A stretch of 64,000 nucleotides of DNA from Acorus gramineus (lineage: Eukaryota; Streptophyta; Magnoliopsida; Acorales; Acoraceae), in assembly GCA_030737835.1 (NCBI GenBank), contig CM060847.1, positions 13,282,704-13,346,703 on the forward strand, written 5' to 3'. The translations under genes and the position numbers were made by a program. This document shows, piece by piece, positions 40,069-53,500 of this stretch. Positions within the stretch are counted from its first letter, which is position 1; the number at the start of each line of letters is the position of its first letter. A model generated the notes under the pieces. That model had not been told where the DNA came from, did not search any database, and saw only the letters and a program-made list of their open reading frames with translations.

Positions 40069-42940
40069 CCAGGTAAGCATTCATTATATTCGTTCAACGA
40101 AGTTTCGTTTCATTATACCTAAATTCTTGTCCAGCCTTCATAGGCTAAAATATTATGGGCGCACTCAATCCATCTTGAAGCCTTCCAAGGCAATCTTGTA
40201 GCCACCTGTACAGTCCAGTGCAGTATACTCCACTAGTGCTATATATGAGAAATTAAAAAATTTCATTTTTTTAAGGAAAATATATGAAGTGATATATTCG
40301 TGTATATTTTACTTTTTTTTCTAATAGTATGTATTTTATTATGCGAGTATATAATTTAAGAAAAATCAAAACAGTTGGGGGTCGTCTATACACACGGGGC
40401 TAGATGTATCATTTTTTAAATATTATTCATTTCGTCTCTTAATGGCTCATGATTTTTAAATGAATAATGTTACACCTAGTCCTTCTTCCATTCTCAAATG
40501 CAATACGCGCGTGTTTTTTAAAAGTAGCATACCTCATCTAACAATGTATATATTTTTATTCTATGAATTTATTTATAAAAAATATAAAAAATTTCTAACG
40601 ATTATAACTCGTTACACTGAGTGTAGGTAGCATGTGAGACTGAGAAAATGACTGCAAAAGGATTATGATAGAGGCATTATATTTGGTATCAGTGCATGAA
40701 GGCTATAGATTGAGTTGGATATGACCCACACACGAAATGCATAGCCCATTATGGGATGGTGGGCTAGGATAGCCAAGAACCCATTAAACATATATAAGAT
40801 ATAAGGTATGAGTTAGATGAGTGCCAACACCATAATTTTAGTTGAGCTCTCTTAAGCTCAATTTTTTTTAATAGTCACAAATGAAATCTTATATACCTCA
40901 TTAACGCCCTTCACCCATTGTATCAAGATATATACTATATACGTCATTAAAACAAATTTAATTTTCAATAAACTATATCATTTAATTGATTGGAGTATAT
41001 ACTTCATATTTTATAAAAGTATCATACCTCATTAAAAGAGATATATGATTTAAAAAAAAATGAAAACATGTGTGGTCTGAGTTTTTTGTTATAAAATTGA
41101 CTGAATGTAACATTTTTCCATTTTAGTTTCATATCTTCCAACTTGTTAGAATATTATGTTCTATCAAAATCATGTTTTGAAAATCATGAGTGTGATAAGA
41201 TGCAAAACAAACAATATCTTATGTGAACTTGAGCATGATTTTCTTCCTTGCATGCATACACTTAATTTGATAGGACTAGATCTAATGCCTCCAATTGCCT
41301 CATCTATCATGTGTGGAATCTGATTCAGAGCTCATCGAGAAATTGTTTGGAAGTCTCTCCAAAAAATAAAAATAAAATAATTGTTAAATCTTCATTTCAT
41401 AAGCATGCATTGAACATAAAAATTGAGCATTTGTCAGGCTCTGGCTTACTAAGGAATAAGGATGCCTAGTGATGGCTAATCCAAAAATATATATGTTGAT
41501 GACCATCTTGACTCAAATGATATAAACATTTAATCTCATTCATATTGTTGAAAAGAAGAGGTCACTAATTAAGTTTAAATATCAAAAAATTAAATATGTT
41601 TCATATCTTATTATTTGGAAATATGCATTTTATAAAGTTTTATATTCTTTTTGAATTGGTAGTTTTTGCAATACTAAATCACTCTAAATTGTTGATGAGA
41701 TAACATTTATGTAGAAGCTAAGTATTTATGAATTAGTGTTGATGGAGCAATGACGCATCATATATATCTCTAGTTTTTAATTAACAAAAGTATATATCAT
41801 TATGGGTAACAATTTCTTCAACCTCAACCATAGAAGAGACAAGTAATCCAAAGCATTCTTTGATGTTTGATGTAATAAAAAAATCATGACTAATGCACAT
41901 CTATCGTTTGTGTCTCATGTAGTGCGCGCATTAACTACTCAATCTTGCTTTATCTTCACCATTTTTTTTAATGTAGATCATAGTCATTCATATATTCTAA
42001 AGAGATCATGAATACCAAACAAAACTGTGAAATGAATCAACCCTCATTGTCTGGGGAGATTTGTTTAGTGGCTAGTTTTTATATTAACTCATTAACGAAT
42101 AGACAATTAAATGATATCCTTCTAATCTTCTGATTAGGCATTTTTTTATGTGTAATCTCCCATGAAAAGCAATGAAGAAAGCCAAGATATACTTCTCCCA
42201 ACAGAACACTCATCATTCAAAAAACAATCAAATAAGCCCACAATATGTGCTGTTTTGTGTAACAGAGGACAGTGGGGTCTCCTTCTGACTTCCCACTAGC
42301 ACATTCACAAACCAAAGAAAAAGCTCAAAAAGCTAAGATCGATCCCATAAGACAAAAAAAAAAAAAAAAAGCTACACAAACACATTCCTCATTCAAGAGA
42401 GTTCAACTATTCCTTTTGTTTTTAATTTTTTTTTCAAACAAACACAATACATTGCTCGACATCGGATGAGATATTAGGTTTTGTCAGTCTTCAATAAAAT
42501 TAAAATTAAAACACATGAGATTTGCGATTTTTTTAATCACATATTATTTTCATATCGACGACTAATGAAATCAGATGCGATCAAGTCAATAGTAATGAAC
42601 AAACATAAATCGGCTTTACACATTACAACCTTGATATTCTAGCCCCTCTTGTTATTGATTCACAACCAATCTTCCCCACTAAACAACTAACCCTAACCTG
42701 TTCCCGTTCCCTTGACCCACCCACTCATACAAATATTGTGAATCATCAATTCTTAACATACACTAATTATCATTACATACCCTTTCTAATACACCAGACC
42801 CCCCCCCACAAAGCCTATCCCTACATGAATCATTCTCTTTTGTAACAGTCACAACAAAGCTATGTCTTTTGAAGGGGCTCCTCCCCTCCTTCCTTTTCTT
42901 TCCTTTCCTTTGCTTTACTTCTCATAATAATTTAAGTCAT
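40069..42940. other. AT-rich intergenic DNA without recognised genes
   Basis: 40140-41050 contains several copies of a dispersed motif set (GCACTCAATCC, ATACCTCATTAA, CGTTACACTGAGTGTA) shared with 27.6-28.4 kb and 57.1-57.4 kb. An A-run lies at 42353-42370. The last few hundred bases may be 3' flank of the minus-strand bHLH gene. Confidence 0.5.
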
Positions 42941-43067
42941 AATGGTCCTCAAATACACCTCTTTTTCTTTTTATTTATACTATCATTCCCAACTTGCCTT
43001 TGGCCCTGAGAACATGCTATTAGCTGCTACTCCTACTAACTCCATAACTTCTTCTTCTCCTTCTTCG

Positions 43068-44791
43068 CTACCTATAAGTTCCTCCAAAGTTGGGAGTCCA
43101 GAAGTCGGCGGTGGTCTCGCTAGTGACAGCGAAAGTGCTCGAAATCGGTACGAGGCAAAGACCACGGCTTCTGAGATCTCGCTTCGGTCCTTCCTCGTCT
43201 TTGGGCCTTTCAGATCTCTGTGGAATAACTTAGCCTTCAAGTCTATGATGAATACGGGATGATAGAAAAACAAATGATAAGACTAGTGAGTTTTAGTACC
43301 TGGTGGTGGTGTTGCATGGGTGGTCCACTTTTCATGTATGGTGTGCTAAGGTTCTGAAATCATAAAATTTATGATTAACAGAACTATGTGTTCCCAAGCA
43401 TTAATGGATAATAAAAATGGAACTTACATTGACTTGATCATGGAGAAACTTGATGTATTCAATTGCCTCGTGAAGAACTGATGCCGTATCGGTCTGATGA
43501 AAGATCAATCTCAGTGAAATCTTATACAATATGAATAGATCAAACATTATTTTATACAATGATCAGCCTTTACAAAGAAGATTCACCTTTCCGAAAGGTG
43601 AAACCAGTTGCTGAAGTGCAGTGATCCTGTCTCCTAATTTTTCTTTCCTTACCTAAAAAAAAAAAAGAAGAAGAAAAAAACCATTCATGCCAAAAACATA
43701 AATGTATATATTTCTCGAAATTAGATCCAGTCGGTGTTGAATTTCATTCATTTTTTTATTTTCTAGCTAGGGATTGGCACATGTAATCTCACATGTTTAA
43801 CATGTGAATTTTGTGATCATTTTAGACACATGTGAGTCTCTTGTATTTTTCCTTCATCAAACTTTGTTTTGGATATGTAGTACCTTAAAAGCCGGCAAGG
43901 ATGATGGTGTTTCAATTCGAGGCTTCTTGAACGAAGGCTCACCGCTACTCTTCTTCGAACTTGAACTCGAGTCGCGTGATCCATCCGAATTGGGCTAGAC
44001 ATGGTAAAACTACTACATTGAGTTCCACAAAAAATCAAACACAAAAACAAACAACAAAATTAGCAACCGATTCGCTCTCTCTCACTCACCTTCGATTCCA
44101 AATTGTTCCTGCCGAGGAACTGCGAAGTAGTACTACTTGATCTGATCTCGTTCGCAGCGATGGAGGCGCCTGAGGCATTCCAGTAGGGAGTGTTATTGGA
44201 GAAGTGAAATTGATTGCCTGGTTGATTCTGTTGTTGTTCTTGTTCTTGTTGTTTCAATTGCAAGTTAGGCCTCGAAGGGGAGACATAAGCCATCTGAGAC
44301 AATGAATTGCTAATCGATTGGGCATCATAAGACGACGGTAAGCCTTGTAACATATGCGAAGAATATCCAAAAGGAATCGAAGAAACCATGGGAGGATATT
44401 CGGAGCTCAATTGAGGTTGGTCGATCAAGAAAGCTTGGTTCATCTCTTCTTCGAAGGTTTGATTCGGTTCATTAATCCGAAACAAGCGCCTTGAATTCAT
44501 GTCTTCTCTACTGCTAAATTAAAAAAAAAAAACAAGTCAGACCCTATGATTCAATTTGTGTATATAAAGACATGATTCATTGTCAATAATACTTAACAGC
44601 AAGACTTGGTTCCAATCGAAACCGGGCGGTGTCTGAACTGTTGAAGATGAATCGGAGGCCGCCATCTCTTCGCAGGAGGAGCTCGCCTTGATCATCTCCG
44701 ATGATGAACGGTTGAGGTTGCCCGAGCAAGACACCGACGATGGTGGTGGGGGTCCGGTCCTCATAGAGTTCCACCAGTCGTTGCTGGCCAT
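43068..44791 (-). CDS. bHLH transcription factor, bHLH112/bHLH123-like
   Basis: Seven exons, 44791-44598, 44510-44090, 43994-43884, 43652-43587, 43493-43428, 43353-43300 and 43217-43068, encode 353 aa with matching phases. The N-terminus has the DWWNS motif of this group. The conserved region reads [55 protein letters not shown], then LSTPYM, and the end is [14 protein letters not shown] plus [10 protein letters not shown]. Members are nuclear regulators acting in stress response and root development. The basic region lacks the classical His-Glu-Arg set, so it probably does not bind a standard E-box; Arabidopsis bHLH112 binds other motifs. Residues 140-180 are Gln-rich. Which paralogue this is cannot be settled here. 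Confidence 0.9.
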
Positions 44792-44888
44792 GGTTGCTGA
44801 TGAAGTAAGACTTTTTATGTTATATGTGCGTGTTGTGTGTGTGGAAGGTTTGTAGGAAATCATGAAATGGACATTGGTTATGCTATGT

Positions 44889-44906
44889 ATATATATATTT
44901 ATATTT
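44889..44906 (-). promoter_or_regulatory. TATA box of the bHLH gene
   Basis: TATAAATATATATATAC on the minus strand, about 100 bases upstream of the ATG at 44791. Confidence 0.5.
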
Positions 44907-47605
44907 GGAAACAGTTGGGTATGTACGGAGTTTGGGTCAGGGAATGAACTTGTTAGGCAGATTAGATGGTTTTTTTATATATATATATAAAAGAATAATT
45001 TTATTTTTTTTATTTCTTTTTATATTGGAAGGACTCCTGTGACTAACCTTACAATAATTTTTCTTTAAATTGATGATGAAGTTTATGTATGGTATAGCGT
45101 GTTTGATTCAAGGATAACTTATTGTGACATGAAATTGTTATATTGGATAAAAGAAAATTAATTGATTTTTTGTTTTATTTATGTTATTTTCTTGATTTTG
45201 ATTTTTTGTTTTATATTTTGTGTTGTTTTATAAAAGCATAATTATAATTTTAAATGAATAAGCAAACTATAAATGTATGTCACTCAAATATAAAAATATA
45301 ATTATCATGATGTGTTAAACTTATCAAAACATAATTATTGTAATTTATCTCTATACTAAACAAACATGATTTTTGTTTTTATATGTGAGTGTTAATTTTA
45401 TCTAGCTATTATCCACCCCCATTATCTTTTTAAAGAAATGGGGGTTAAAAGAATTGTTGTATAGTCATATTCAGATATTTTCATTAATGGTCAATCAAAA
45501 TTTTATGACATAATAATTAATTATGATAATTTAAGATAAAACATAATAGATCACCTAAAAATACCCTATTTATAAAGAGCAATGTTGCCTAAATGCGTAG
45601 TTTCTCTACACGTGCATCTCGAGAAAAATGAGTATTTTAAGTTTTTATTAGCAATTTTTACATATCATATATATAAATAATCACATGCTCATATTCATTT
45701 CTTTGATGCAATTGACTACACTAGAAAATCATGTCACAAAAGTTCTCGACTCCAAACTATTTACAGGCTTGCTAAAATTGAAATTTGTGTATATGATAAT
45801 TATTATTGAATTTCATTGTAGGTCTCCTAGTGTTCAAAAGGTAGAGATGGTTTTGTCAAGGGCACGTGTACCCGTAGTCTTTATGTGTAGTTCCGCGCAC
45901 AATCTTATTTCACTAACATGATATAGGCTTAATTAGTTAGCTTAAACACGTGATTTTTTTTAGATAAAAAAGATACACAATTTATTAAAATATATATTTA
46001 GTTTTTAATGAAAGTGGATTGCATGTTTGGTTGGATAAAGTATACATTTTTTTAAAAAATTGAAATAGATAGGACTGTATGTGAAACTGACCCTAACATC
46101 ATCCTTTATCAAGAAATATAATAGATCAGTAGTAATTGTATGATTGGAAGTTGGATCACAAATGCCTAATAGCGTGTTAGAAAGAAAATCAAGAAAGTAG
46201 GTTTGTAGACTTTTTTACTCACTATAAAATAATTATTATAGGTAATTATTTTTGTTTCAGTTTCTTTTAGACATTTTATGATAATTAAGCTCATCTCAGT
46301 GTGTTGGAGCCGTTGTTATATGTGTTGATGATTTTGTTCTACTAAGGTATTGATAAATGAAGAAGTTGTAATTAAGTAGCTAATAGTAAATGGCAAAACT
46401 TAATGCACAGTATGACAAAAATAAAATAATTAAAAACTAAAAATATTTTTATTTTCCCCAGAAAATGTTAGTCATTTCTTACAAACAAAAAAAACTCAAC
46501 TACATGACTATATGTATGAAGCAAAACTTTTTATATAGTTGAAATTTAACAATTTTTGTTTTTTTTTTTTGCAAAGAGAATTAATAATTTGTATTCATTC
46601 ATGATGTTTCACGGATGCAATGCAAACAACAACAAAAAATACACTAATAATCAATTTTTTGTATGCAAAAATTAAATGAATGATGGATTAAATAAAATTC
46701 ATATGCATTCTTCTGCACGTTTTAATTTGAATTAAGGTTGGCCATAAATAAAGCTTTTTTCAAAAATTTGATGGCCTATTATATAGTTTGAACTATTATA
46801 ATTTATAAAGATCATTAACAAAATTTTAAAAACATCAAGATCTACATGATGAAACCTATTCAAATATTTCTATCTGTTTGTCTGAATGGTTGAAAATGTT
46901 CTTTTTTTTGTTATAACTAACCAATCACTTTGGATATCATAATATATATACTTGGTTCAATTTTTTTAATTTATAATTGATAAAACTTTGATGATGAAAT
47001 TTAAATCCATAAATAATTTCCAGTACGTCCAATATTCAAAGGTAAAATAAGTTGATAAAGAAAATATCAATTATAATAACTTGACCTTAATTCCAAGATT
47101 CGCTATCTAGTATAATTATTACTAAGTTAGTTTTTCTAACCAACCAAATATTCTGACTTCCAAAAGCTCAAATGAAAAAAGTTTATTAGGTTTACAAAAC
47201 CATGCCAAAACAGACTGTAAAGTGCCTAACTAATATATTTATAATTAAACTTACTATAATGAATTCCAAACCCTAACAAAGACTCTTTTCATTAGTCATG
47301 ATATATCTAAAAAATAGTTGTTTAATTAACTACAAATTATTTTAAAAAATCAGCGTTCTTTCATATTTTATCCCTTATTTATTTAAATTTATGACAATTA
47401 TAATTTCTATCTCATGATTTCATTTTTTTGTCATTTAATTTAATTAGTATCAAAAGATTGTAATGATTTCATATTTTAATAAATCTGTAATTTTTTATTT
47501 TATAAATTATTGAACCTCTCCCCCACCACAAATTCCAAGCACCACTACTAATCTTATAATACCATTATCTTAATTAATATTTCACTTGATTTAAGTTTTG
47601 TTAAT
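44907..47605. other. Upstream of the bHLH gene and intergenic DNA
   Basis: About 2.7 kb, strongly AT-rich, with no gene signal. A small patch with ACGT (GGCACGTGTACCCG) lies near 45860. Confidence 0.5.
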
Positions 47606-48095
47606 ATGTTAACAGCTCCCCCTAAATGGGATACAGTACACCTAACAGTCCACCAAACAACCAGGACCGCACACGTGGGCCTGATGTGACGTTTCAATCA
47701 ATCCAGACCGTCTGATGATCGATAAATTTCAGCATTGCACGTAATGACGAGAATGCCCATATATATTTTTTATAATCTCTATCATGTCCTGTCTTGAGCC
47801 GCCGCCAAGTGGACGAGACCGACCGTGACGTCACGCTTACGAGAGAGTGGTCTCGGGAGTGGGTCAACGTGGGTCCCACGTAAGCACGCGCGTGCATCGA
47901 CAGAGAAGTCCAAAGTCAAAACGCGCCGATGTGACACTCTTCTCCGATTATCAGTACTGACAAGGACAAAGCATGGTACTTTTGTAATATTGAGATCAAT
48001 TAAGGGTCGAATTAATTCACCAAAAGCAAGGTCTCGTGTGCCCGTAATTTCTAACCGAGACCACACGTCAAAGTTGGGGCTTACCAAGTCAAAGT
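47606..48095. promoter_or_regulatory. Orphan GC-rich island with many ACGT cores
   Basis: Contains ACACGTGGGC, TGTGACGTTTC, GCACGTAATGACG, CCGTGACGTCACGC, GTCAACGTGGGTCCCACGTA and GACCACACGTCAAAG within about 450 bases. It is flanked by AT-rich DNA on both sides. Perfect TGACGTCA- and G-box-type sites suggest bZIP binding. No open reading frame starts downstream on either strand within 2 kb. Promoter identity is inference. Confidence 0.4.
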
Positions 48096-48613
48096 TGTCT
48101 TACTTTTTATTATTTTATAATATATATATATATATATTTTTTAAAGTTAGTTTTTAAGTTTGGATAATTTTTATTAAGAAACTAGAAAACTTGCGATAAT
48201 ATAAAAATATCATAGGATTGGATAATTTTGTTTTATGTATTTTGAGATCTTTTAAATAATTTTAATCTCATATAATTAATTTTTGAAATAAAAATTTCAT
48301 GATTTTTAAAAAAATACTATGAGATGCCTTGCATTCTATCACAAATGGTCTTTTTGTGGAGGCCTAAGCTCATGTCAATAGGAGTTTTTACTTAATTCTT
48401 TTTTATTTTATCATATTTATATAGTATTTTCATTGTTAGGGTTAAATGAGATTTTTTCTACTAGAGGCAGCTTTGTAAATGATTTTCTTTGAAATAAAGA
48501 ACAATAGAGAGATTGTTTTATGCTCTTTTCCATGGATATAGATAAATTTTGTCAAACCACACAAATGTGTTTGTTCTTTTGTGTGGTTTTGTTCTCTTTA
48601 TTGCTCTACAGAT
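48096..48613. other. AT-rich DNA with a small hairpin
   Basis: A TA microsatellite lies at 48119-48137. At 48553-48590 an inverted repeat (AAACCACACAAA ... TTTGTGTGGTTT) can form a hairpin with a short loop. No gene is seen. Confidence 0.5.
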
Positions 48614-49040
48614 GTTTTTTTTTTTTTTTTTGATAATATGATAGGCAAAACAGTCTCTAAAATTTTATAAATTGAAGAGGGATCCCAATACAAAGCAGGA
48701 AATAAAAGAGATATAATAAGCATAAAACTTAGCTCGAGGACTCCCATCTCGGTAGAGGAGATATCTACCGCTGAATAGAACCCGGGAATAATTGTAGTCC
48801 TACTCGCAAATCTGGATGGCCTCCCTATTCATTTGGACTGAGCTTGCTAAAGCACAAAAAAGGCCCCACTCTTGTATAAGGGCCACTACAGACTCCCAGA
48901 TATTTTTCACGTACGGATTTGTCCCCTTGAACAGAACTTAGTTCCTAGAGAGCCAAACTGATCAAACCACCGCTGAAATAAAAGATTGAGATTTCTTAGC
49001 TGCCTTGCTTCTGTCCCCCTGTCTCTCTAATGATCTACCA
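48614..49040 (-). mobile_element. LINE 3' end, second copy (truncated)
   Basis: On the minus strand a frame with two internal stops reads SVWLSRN, VLFKGTNPYVKNIWESVVA and LIQEWGLFCALASS, the same LINE C-terminal region as at 34.4 kb. It ends in a T-tract on the plus strand (48614-48631), i.e. a poly(A) tail on the minus strand. It is 5'-truncated and inactive. Confidence 0.75.
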
Positions 49041-49913
49041 GCCTCGAGATGTTGAGATCTAATTTTAATATAAATAAATAACTTTGTTTTAGTGCACTGA
49101 GGATAATCATCAAGAAAATTCAATTAATTTTAAACCAAAACATTCACAAAAATTTATCATACAAGTCATAAAAAGTAGTTTTTGAAAGCTCAATTTGTTA
49201 TATTCATTGCATTATTGGATAGGCTGGAAACCACATATAATTAAAAACAGGGGACATGCGCGCCCACACGTTTAATGTATAAAAAGCTGGATATTGTTTG
49301 GTAGACAATTGTGGGTATACATACAATGAACCACAGACATGCCTTCCCCTTTTTGTGTATGTGTCTGTTTTTTAAAAGGATTAATTAGACTTGAAAACGA
49401 GGCCTACAATGAGTCCATCCTGATGTTTTTTTAAATATTTTCTTCATTACTATGGGTGTAACTTTGTATTACAATTACAAAAGGTGGCAAATGGAATAAA
49501 TTTGACACCCAAGAAGTGAATTAATAAGTTCTTTTTAAAAAAAAAAAGAAAAGAAAAAGGAAAATAAGGTTTGTTATAAGGCATTTAGGGCAAAATCAAG
49601 AACAAAAACTTAAATAGACAATGATGTGAGGATTAATGATGATTATATAACGTGTGAGATATTTAACAGATTTAGTATCACATTTTATTTATATATATAT
49701 TTTTAAATTCTCAATAGGATTGAGTTGAAATCCTTTGGCGGCAAATACGTATTTTGAGATTTTGGATGGAAAGACTGATATACTTAACTAAGAAATTACT
49801 AAGCTTAAGACAATTAATCAACAAAAGAAGAAAAAAAACATTATAACTACAAGAACTAATTCACAAAATTAACTAATTTTGAGTAATTGAACCATAATTC
49901 CACCAAAAAGCTA
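49041..49913. other. Intergenic DNA without recognised genes
   Basis: AT-rich, with an A-run at 49538-49560 and scattered TA repeats. No coding or structural signal is seen. Confidence 0.5.
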
Positions 49914-50115
49914 AGGGACCGTTTTGAAGAATATGATTTTGTATAAAATAATTTAATAAAATCTAATTTCTAGTAAACTCATTTTTTTGTTTTTCCAAAA
50001 TCATATTTTTAACTGAAAAACCTGAAATAAAATTTTAATTAAACAAGTTTTTTCATACCCATTTGAAAACGTGTTTCATTTTTTATTTTTACAAACGAGT
50101 TTCTAAATGATCCCT
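49914..50115. mobile_element. Small MITE, about 202 bp
   Basis: The left end AGGGACCGTTTTGAAGAAT and the complement of the right end AGGGATCATTTAGAAACTC form inverted repeats. The interior also pairs partly with itself. No coding sequence. I did not find a clear target duplication. Confidence 0.5.
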
Positions 50116-50269
50116 GAAATTGAAAAAATAAATTAAATCTTTAGTTATGAATATCCACACACACACACATATTATATGTTAAACCTGCATGACCTCTTAA
50201 AAGCTACAACTTTAAAAAAATACACACCCAATACGAAAGAATACATCGTATAATTGTAACACGTATACA

Positions 50270-50520
50270 TACAGTAGTGATGGCACAGTGACGTCATCGA
50301 GAAAGAGACAAAAGAAGGGACGCGTATTATAATGAGTGGAGTGATGGCCCGACTCTCTCCTCCGCGTTTACATCAATGGAAGAGGATGTACACGTGTCAG
50401 TCATCAAGAGAGTCACACGTGCGTTTCGACAAAGATACACTGACACACGTGCGAGTGGGGCTCAGTGGTTGACCACTGTTTGCGGTGGCCGGAAAAACCA
50501 GTCCACTCAGTTACAGCCGC
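50270..50520. promoter_or_regulatory. Orphan GC-rich island with ACGT cores
   Basis: Contains AGTGACGTCATCG, GTACACGTGTCAG, CACACGTGCG and ACACACGTGCG plus a TTGACC W-box-like site. It resembles the island at 47.6-48.1 kb. A 64-codon open stretch starting at 50376 shows no known motif. A T-tract (50525-50541) follows. No downstream gene was recognised. Confidence 0.4.
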
Positions 50521-53500
50521 CTCTGTCAAATTTGTTTTTTTTTTTTTTTTTGATTCTCTGCTCAAGATAGATTGTGTGGTTGAATTGTTGTTCTGATGAT
50601 TAATGGTTAGTCAAACCAGTTATAGATTGTAAGAACACTTTTCCAAGGCCGCTCATTAAGAAAGTAAACAGGGATGCGAATTCAACCGGGCTTTGTTAAT
50701 TCTAATTTTAAATTTACTGATCATTCTGATTATTTTATCTTAAATCAATCCCAACGAATTTTTAAATAATCCAAACCCACCTAACGGGTTTTTAATGAAC
50801 CTAAACTCGTCCTCTCTCATGTTATTTAAAAGGAAACAAAACTTAGAATCTCAATTTCTCAAATATTTTTTTATTCTTTTTTAGATTATAAACTAGATTA
50901 TAATTATTTTATATAATATTACTTGATACATATTTAAGTATTTTATTAATTGTAATAATAATAATAATGTATGATCGAGTATTTTTTACTTATGTATCAT
51001 ATTAATTCTGACGATATAAATGATTTAGACAGGACGGATTTTACTTTTGAATTTCAAACTCGTCCTATATTTTCATCAGATTATGACAGATCGGTTTTGG
51101 ATTCGACATTTAAGGGATCTAACCCGTCCTCATAGGGTCACGGTGGGTTTAATTTCTTATTTACCCCATCTCATTGCCATCCCTAAAAGTAAAATTCTTT
51201 AACCAGATTTTCTATCACATCCTTGTACCACTTATTGAATTTGAATTCTTTTTTGCAAAGCTTGATTTTTTTGTTTTTTAAATTATTGTTGTTAAACATG
51301 AGAAAAGTTTGTGAATTACTATGTTCAGTATTGAAAAAAACAATGATATGTATCAGTACGTACTGATCGATGAAGTGATGCATACTGATGTCATAACACT
51401 GATTCATCAAAATGTTAGATTCAAAAACTATTCATAGAACTCTCATAAATATTTAGTATTTACTACATGAAATATTCTTTATCTTAAAACAACGCATAGG
51501 TAAATTGTTGCTTCTGGTGCGCACCATGTTGTTATTTCTCTTATGACAATATATACGTGTTAAAAAAAGCTATATATGATTTTATGCTTGTTGAATGAAT
51601 GTATGAGAAATAGAGATTTGACTTTGTTAAAAGCTAGCATTGATGAATTAATGCCCCGCATGACCCATAGTTGTTCTTTTTTTCTTCTTTATTTGGGCTA
51701 ATATTCAATCAAAAAATACTTCCACTTACATAACTTATATAAGAGCCACTTAAACTAACAATTTGTTACCACTGATTTATTAATGAAAACTTAAATAATT
51801 GCCTAAAGAGAGAAGTGTGAGAAGATCTTTGTTTTGACAAGTACATATGTCTAACACAAAAAGTAATGAAGCATGCTTTGGCCAGTGATAACATACATTT
51901 AAAACTCTCTTTATAGAGTACAAGCTGTTTCAGGCTCTTTTATCATGTAAACATGTGGTTCTCCACAAAAACATTTCATCTTCACCAACCCTTCATAAAG
52001 TTTCTTTTAAAGATCTGCCTTTCAAGATCTACTTCTGTCTAGATTGACTTGTTTGAATTTTTTTTTCTTGGTAAGGTTTGAAAAACAACTGCGGAACGTA
52101 TTTCAACTGGAATCCACTTTGTGACATTCTTATAATCATTTGCTATGTAGATTTATTTTTCTTGGCTTTGGTGGCTGACACAAGTCATTGACCCTTGTTG
52201 ATTCAGAATTCTTTTGGTCAATAAGTGGAGGATCAGACTTTATTTTATTTCCCCTCACTTTCAAATCTTAATTAATAAGGAAACTAGCTCTGAGAGACAT
52301 GAGATGGAGTGTGTGTCACCTGTCTCACTAGCTAGTATGGAAACTACATCTCCAAGCACTTATTAAATAATCCTACTAATTAAACCTTGATAATTAAATA
52401 GTTATAACTGATCGGGAGCAATCATACCAGCACCAATACACTAGATCCTATTGAAAGTTTGAATTAAGGGTGATTGGGCGGTTTGTTGAGGTACCCCCTA
52501 AACTTATCCTTGTTCACAAAACAATATTTAACCAAAAAAATATACCTATTAAAAAATGGCCATGATAGATTCTAAGCATTTCATTTTGCTAAATGGTTTC
52601 ATGAAGTTAGCAATGGTTATTCTCACAAGGGATTTTTTTTGTATACAAGGAGCTCCTACATAGCCTGATATATATATTCTTTTTCTGAATGTTGGATCAT
52701 TTATATGCCAAAAAATTATAATTGAAGTAGAATTAATCCAATAACCTTCTTAATTAAATAGAAATTCATGTTCTTGTTCAAGTTAAGATCCTAAATTATG
52801 CAAAAAAAATGTTTTCTTTTAGACATAATATGTGGTGATCATAAATTAATTACTATAACTCCTTGTAAACTTGTGATCATAAACCAGTACTATATTATCC
52901 CTTCGAATTAGACAATATAGATGTTAGAGTTAACATGTCAATTGAAATCACTCCACCACGCATCGCATCATAAACACAGAATTTTATACACGGACCACCC
53001 CCCTTTTGTTTCCAATATATTCTTCTTTCCTGTTGATTAGAGTTAATAAATCATTGACCCAATAGAATTATCGATGCACTTTGTCGGATCTCATGATGGT
53101 ATAAGAAGAAGAATGAGAGATAGGTTGGACCTACTCCTTTAAGCACTCTTTTTTTCTTCTTCTCCTTATTCATCATTGCCATTCAAAGCAGATACCTTGT
53201 TCATGCTTTAATTTGTCCCCAATCATCTCTTCAATTCTCTCTTTTTAGCAAGGATGCTTTGTTTACAATGTTAGATTGAATGCAATTTGCAATGAGAAGA
53301 GCTACATTTCATCAATAAGCCTTCTCAAGGTTTATTGAAGCATGGTCCTCTAGGTTGCATATGAGATTCTTCTCATGATTATGTAGGATTGTAAAGAGAA
53401 ATACAGTTAAAACTCAAGGTGGTTGTTGATGGTTTTGATATGGCAGTATTAATTAGGGTTTAAGAGGTCCCATATAATCAATCTTAATATTGGATTGCTA

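Noticed and set aside
43804-43998. 64-codon plus-strand frame inside the bHLH gene
   Set aside because: It is the complement of bHLH exon 3 and its flanking introns.
47825-48157. 110-codon open frame in the GC-rich island
   Set aside because: Overlapping frames are open on both strands because of base composition; no protein motif is visible.
48553-48590. Possible miRNA precursor hairpin
   Set aside because: The stem is only about 12 bases and no known plant miRNA sequence is present.
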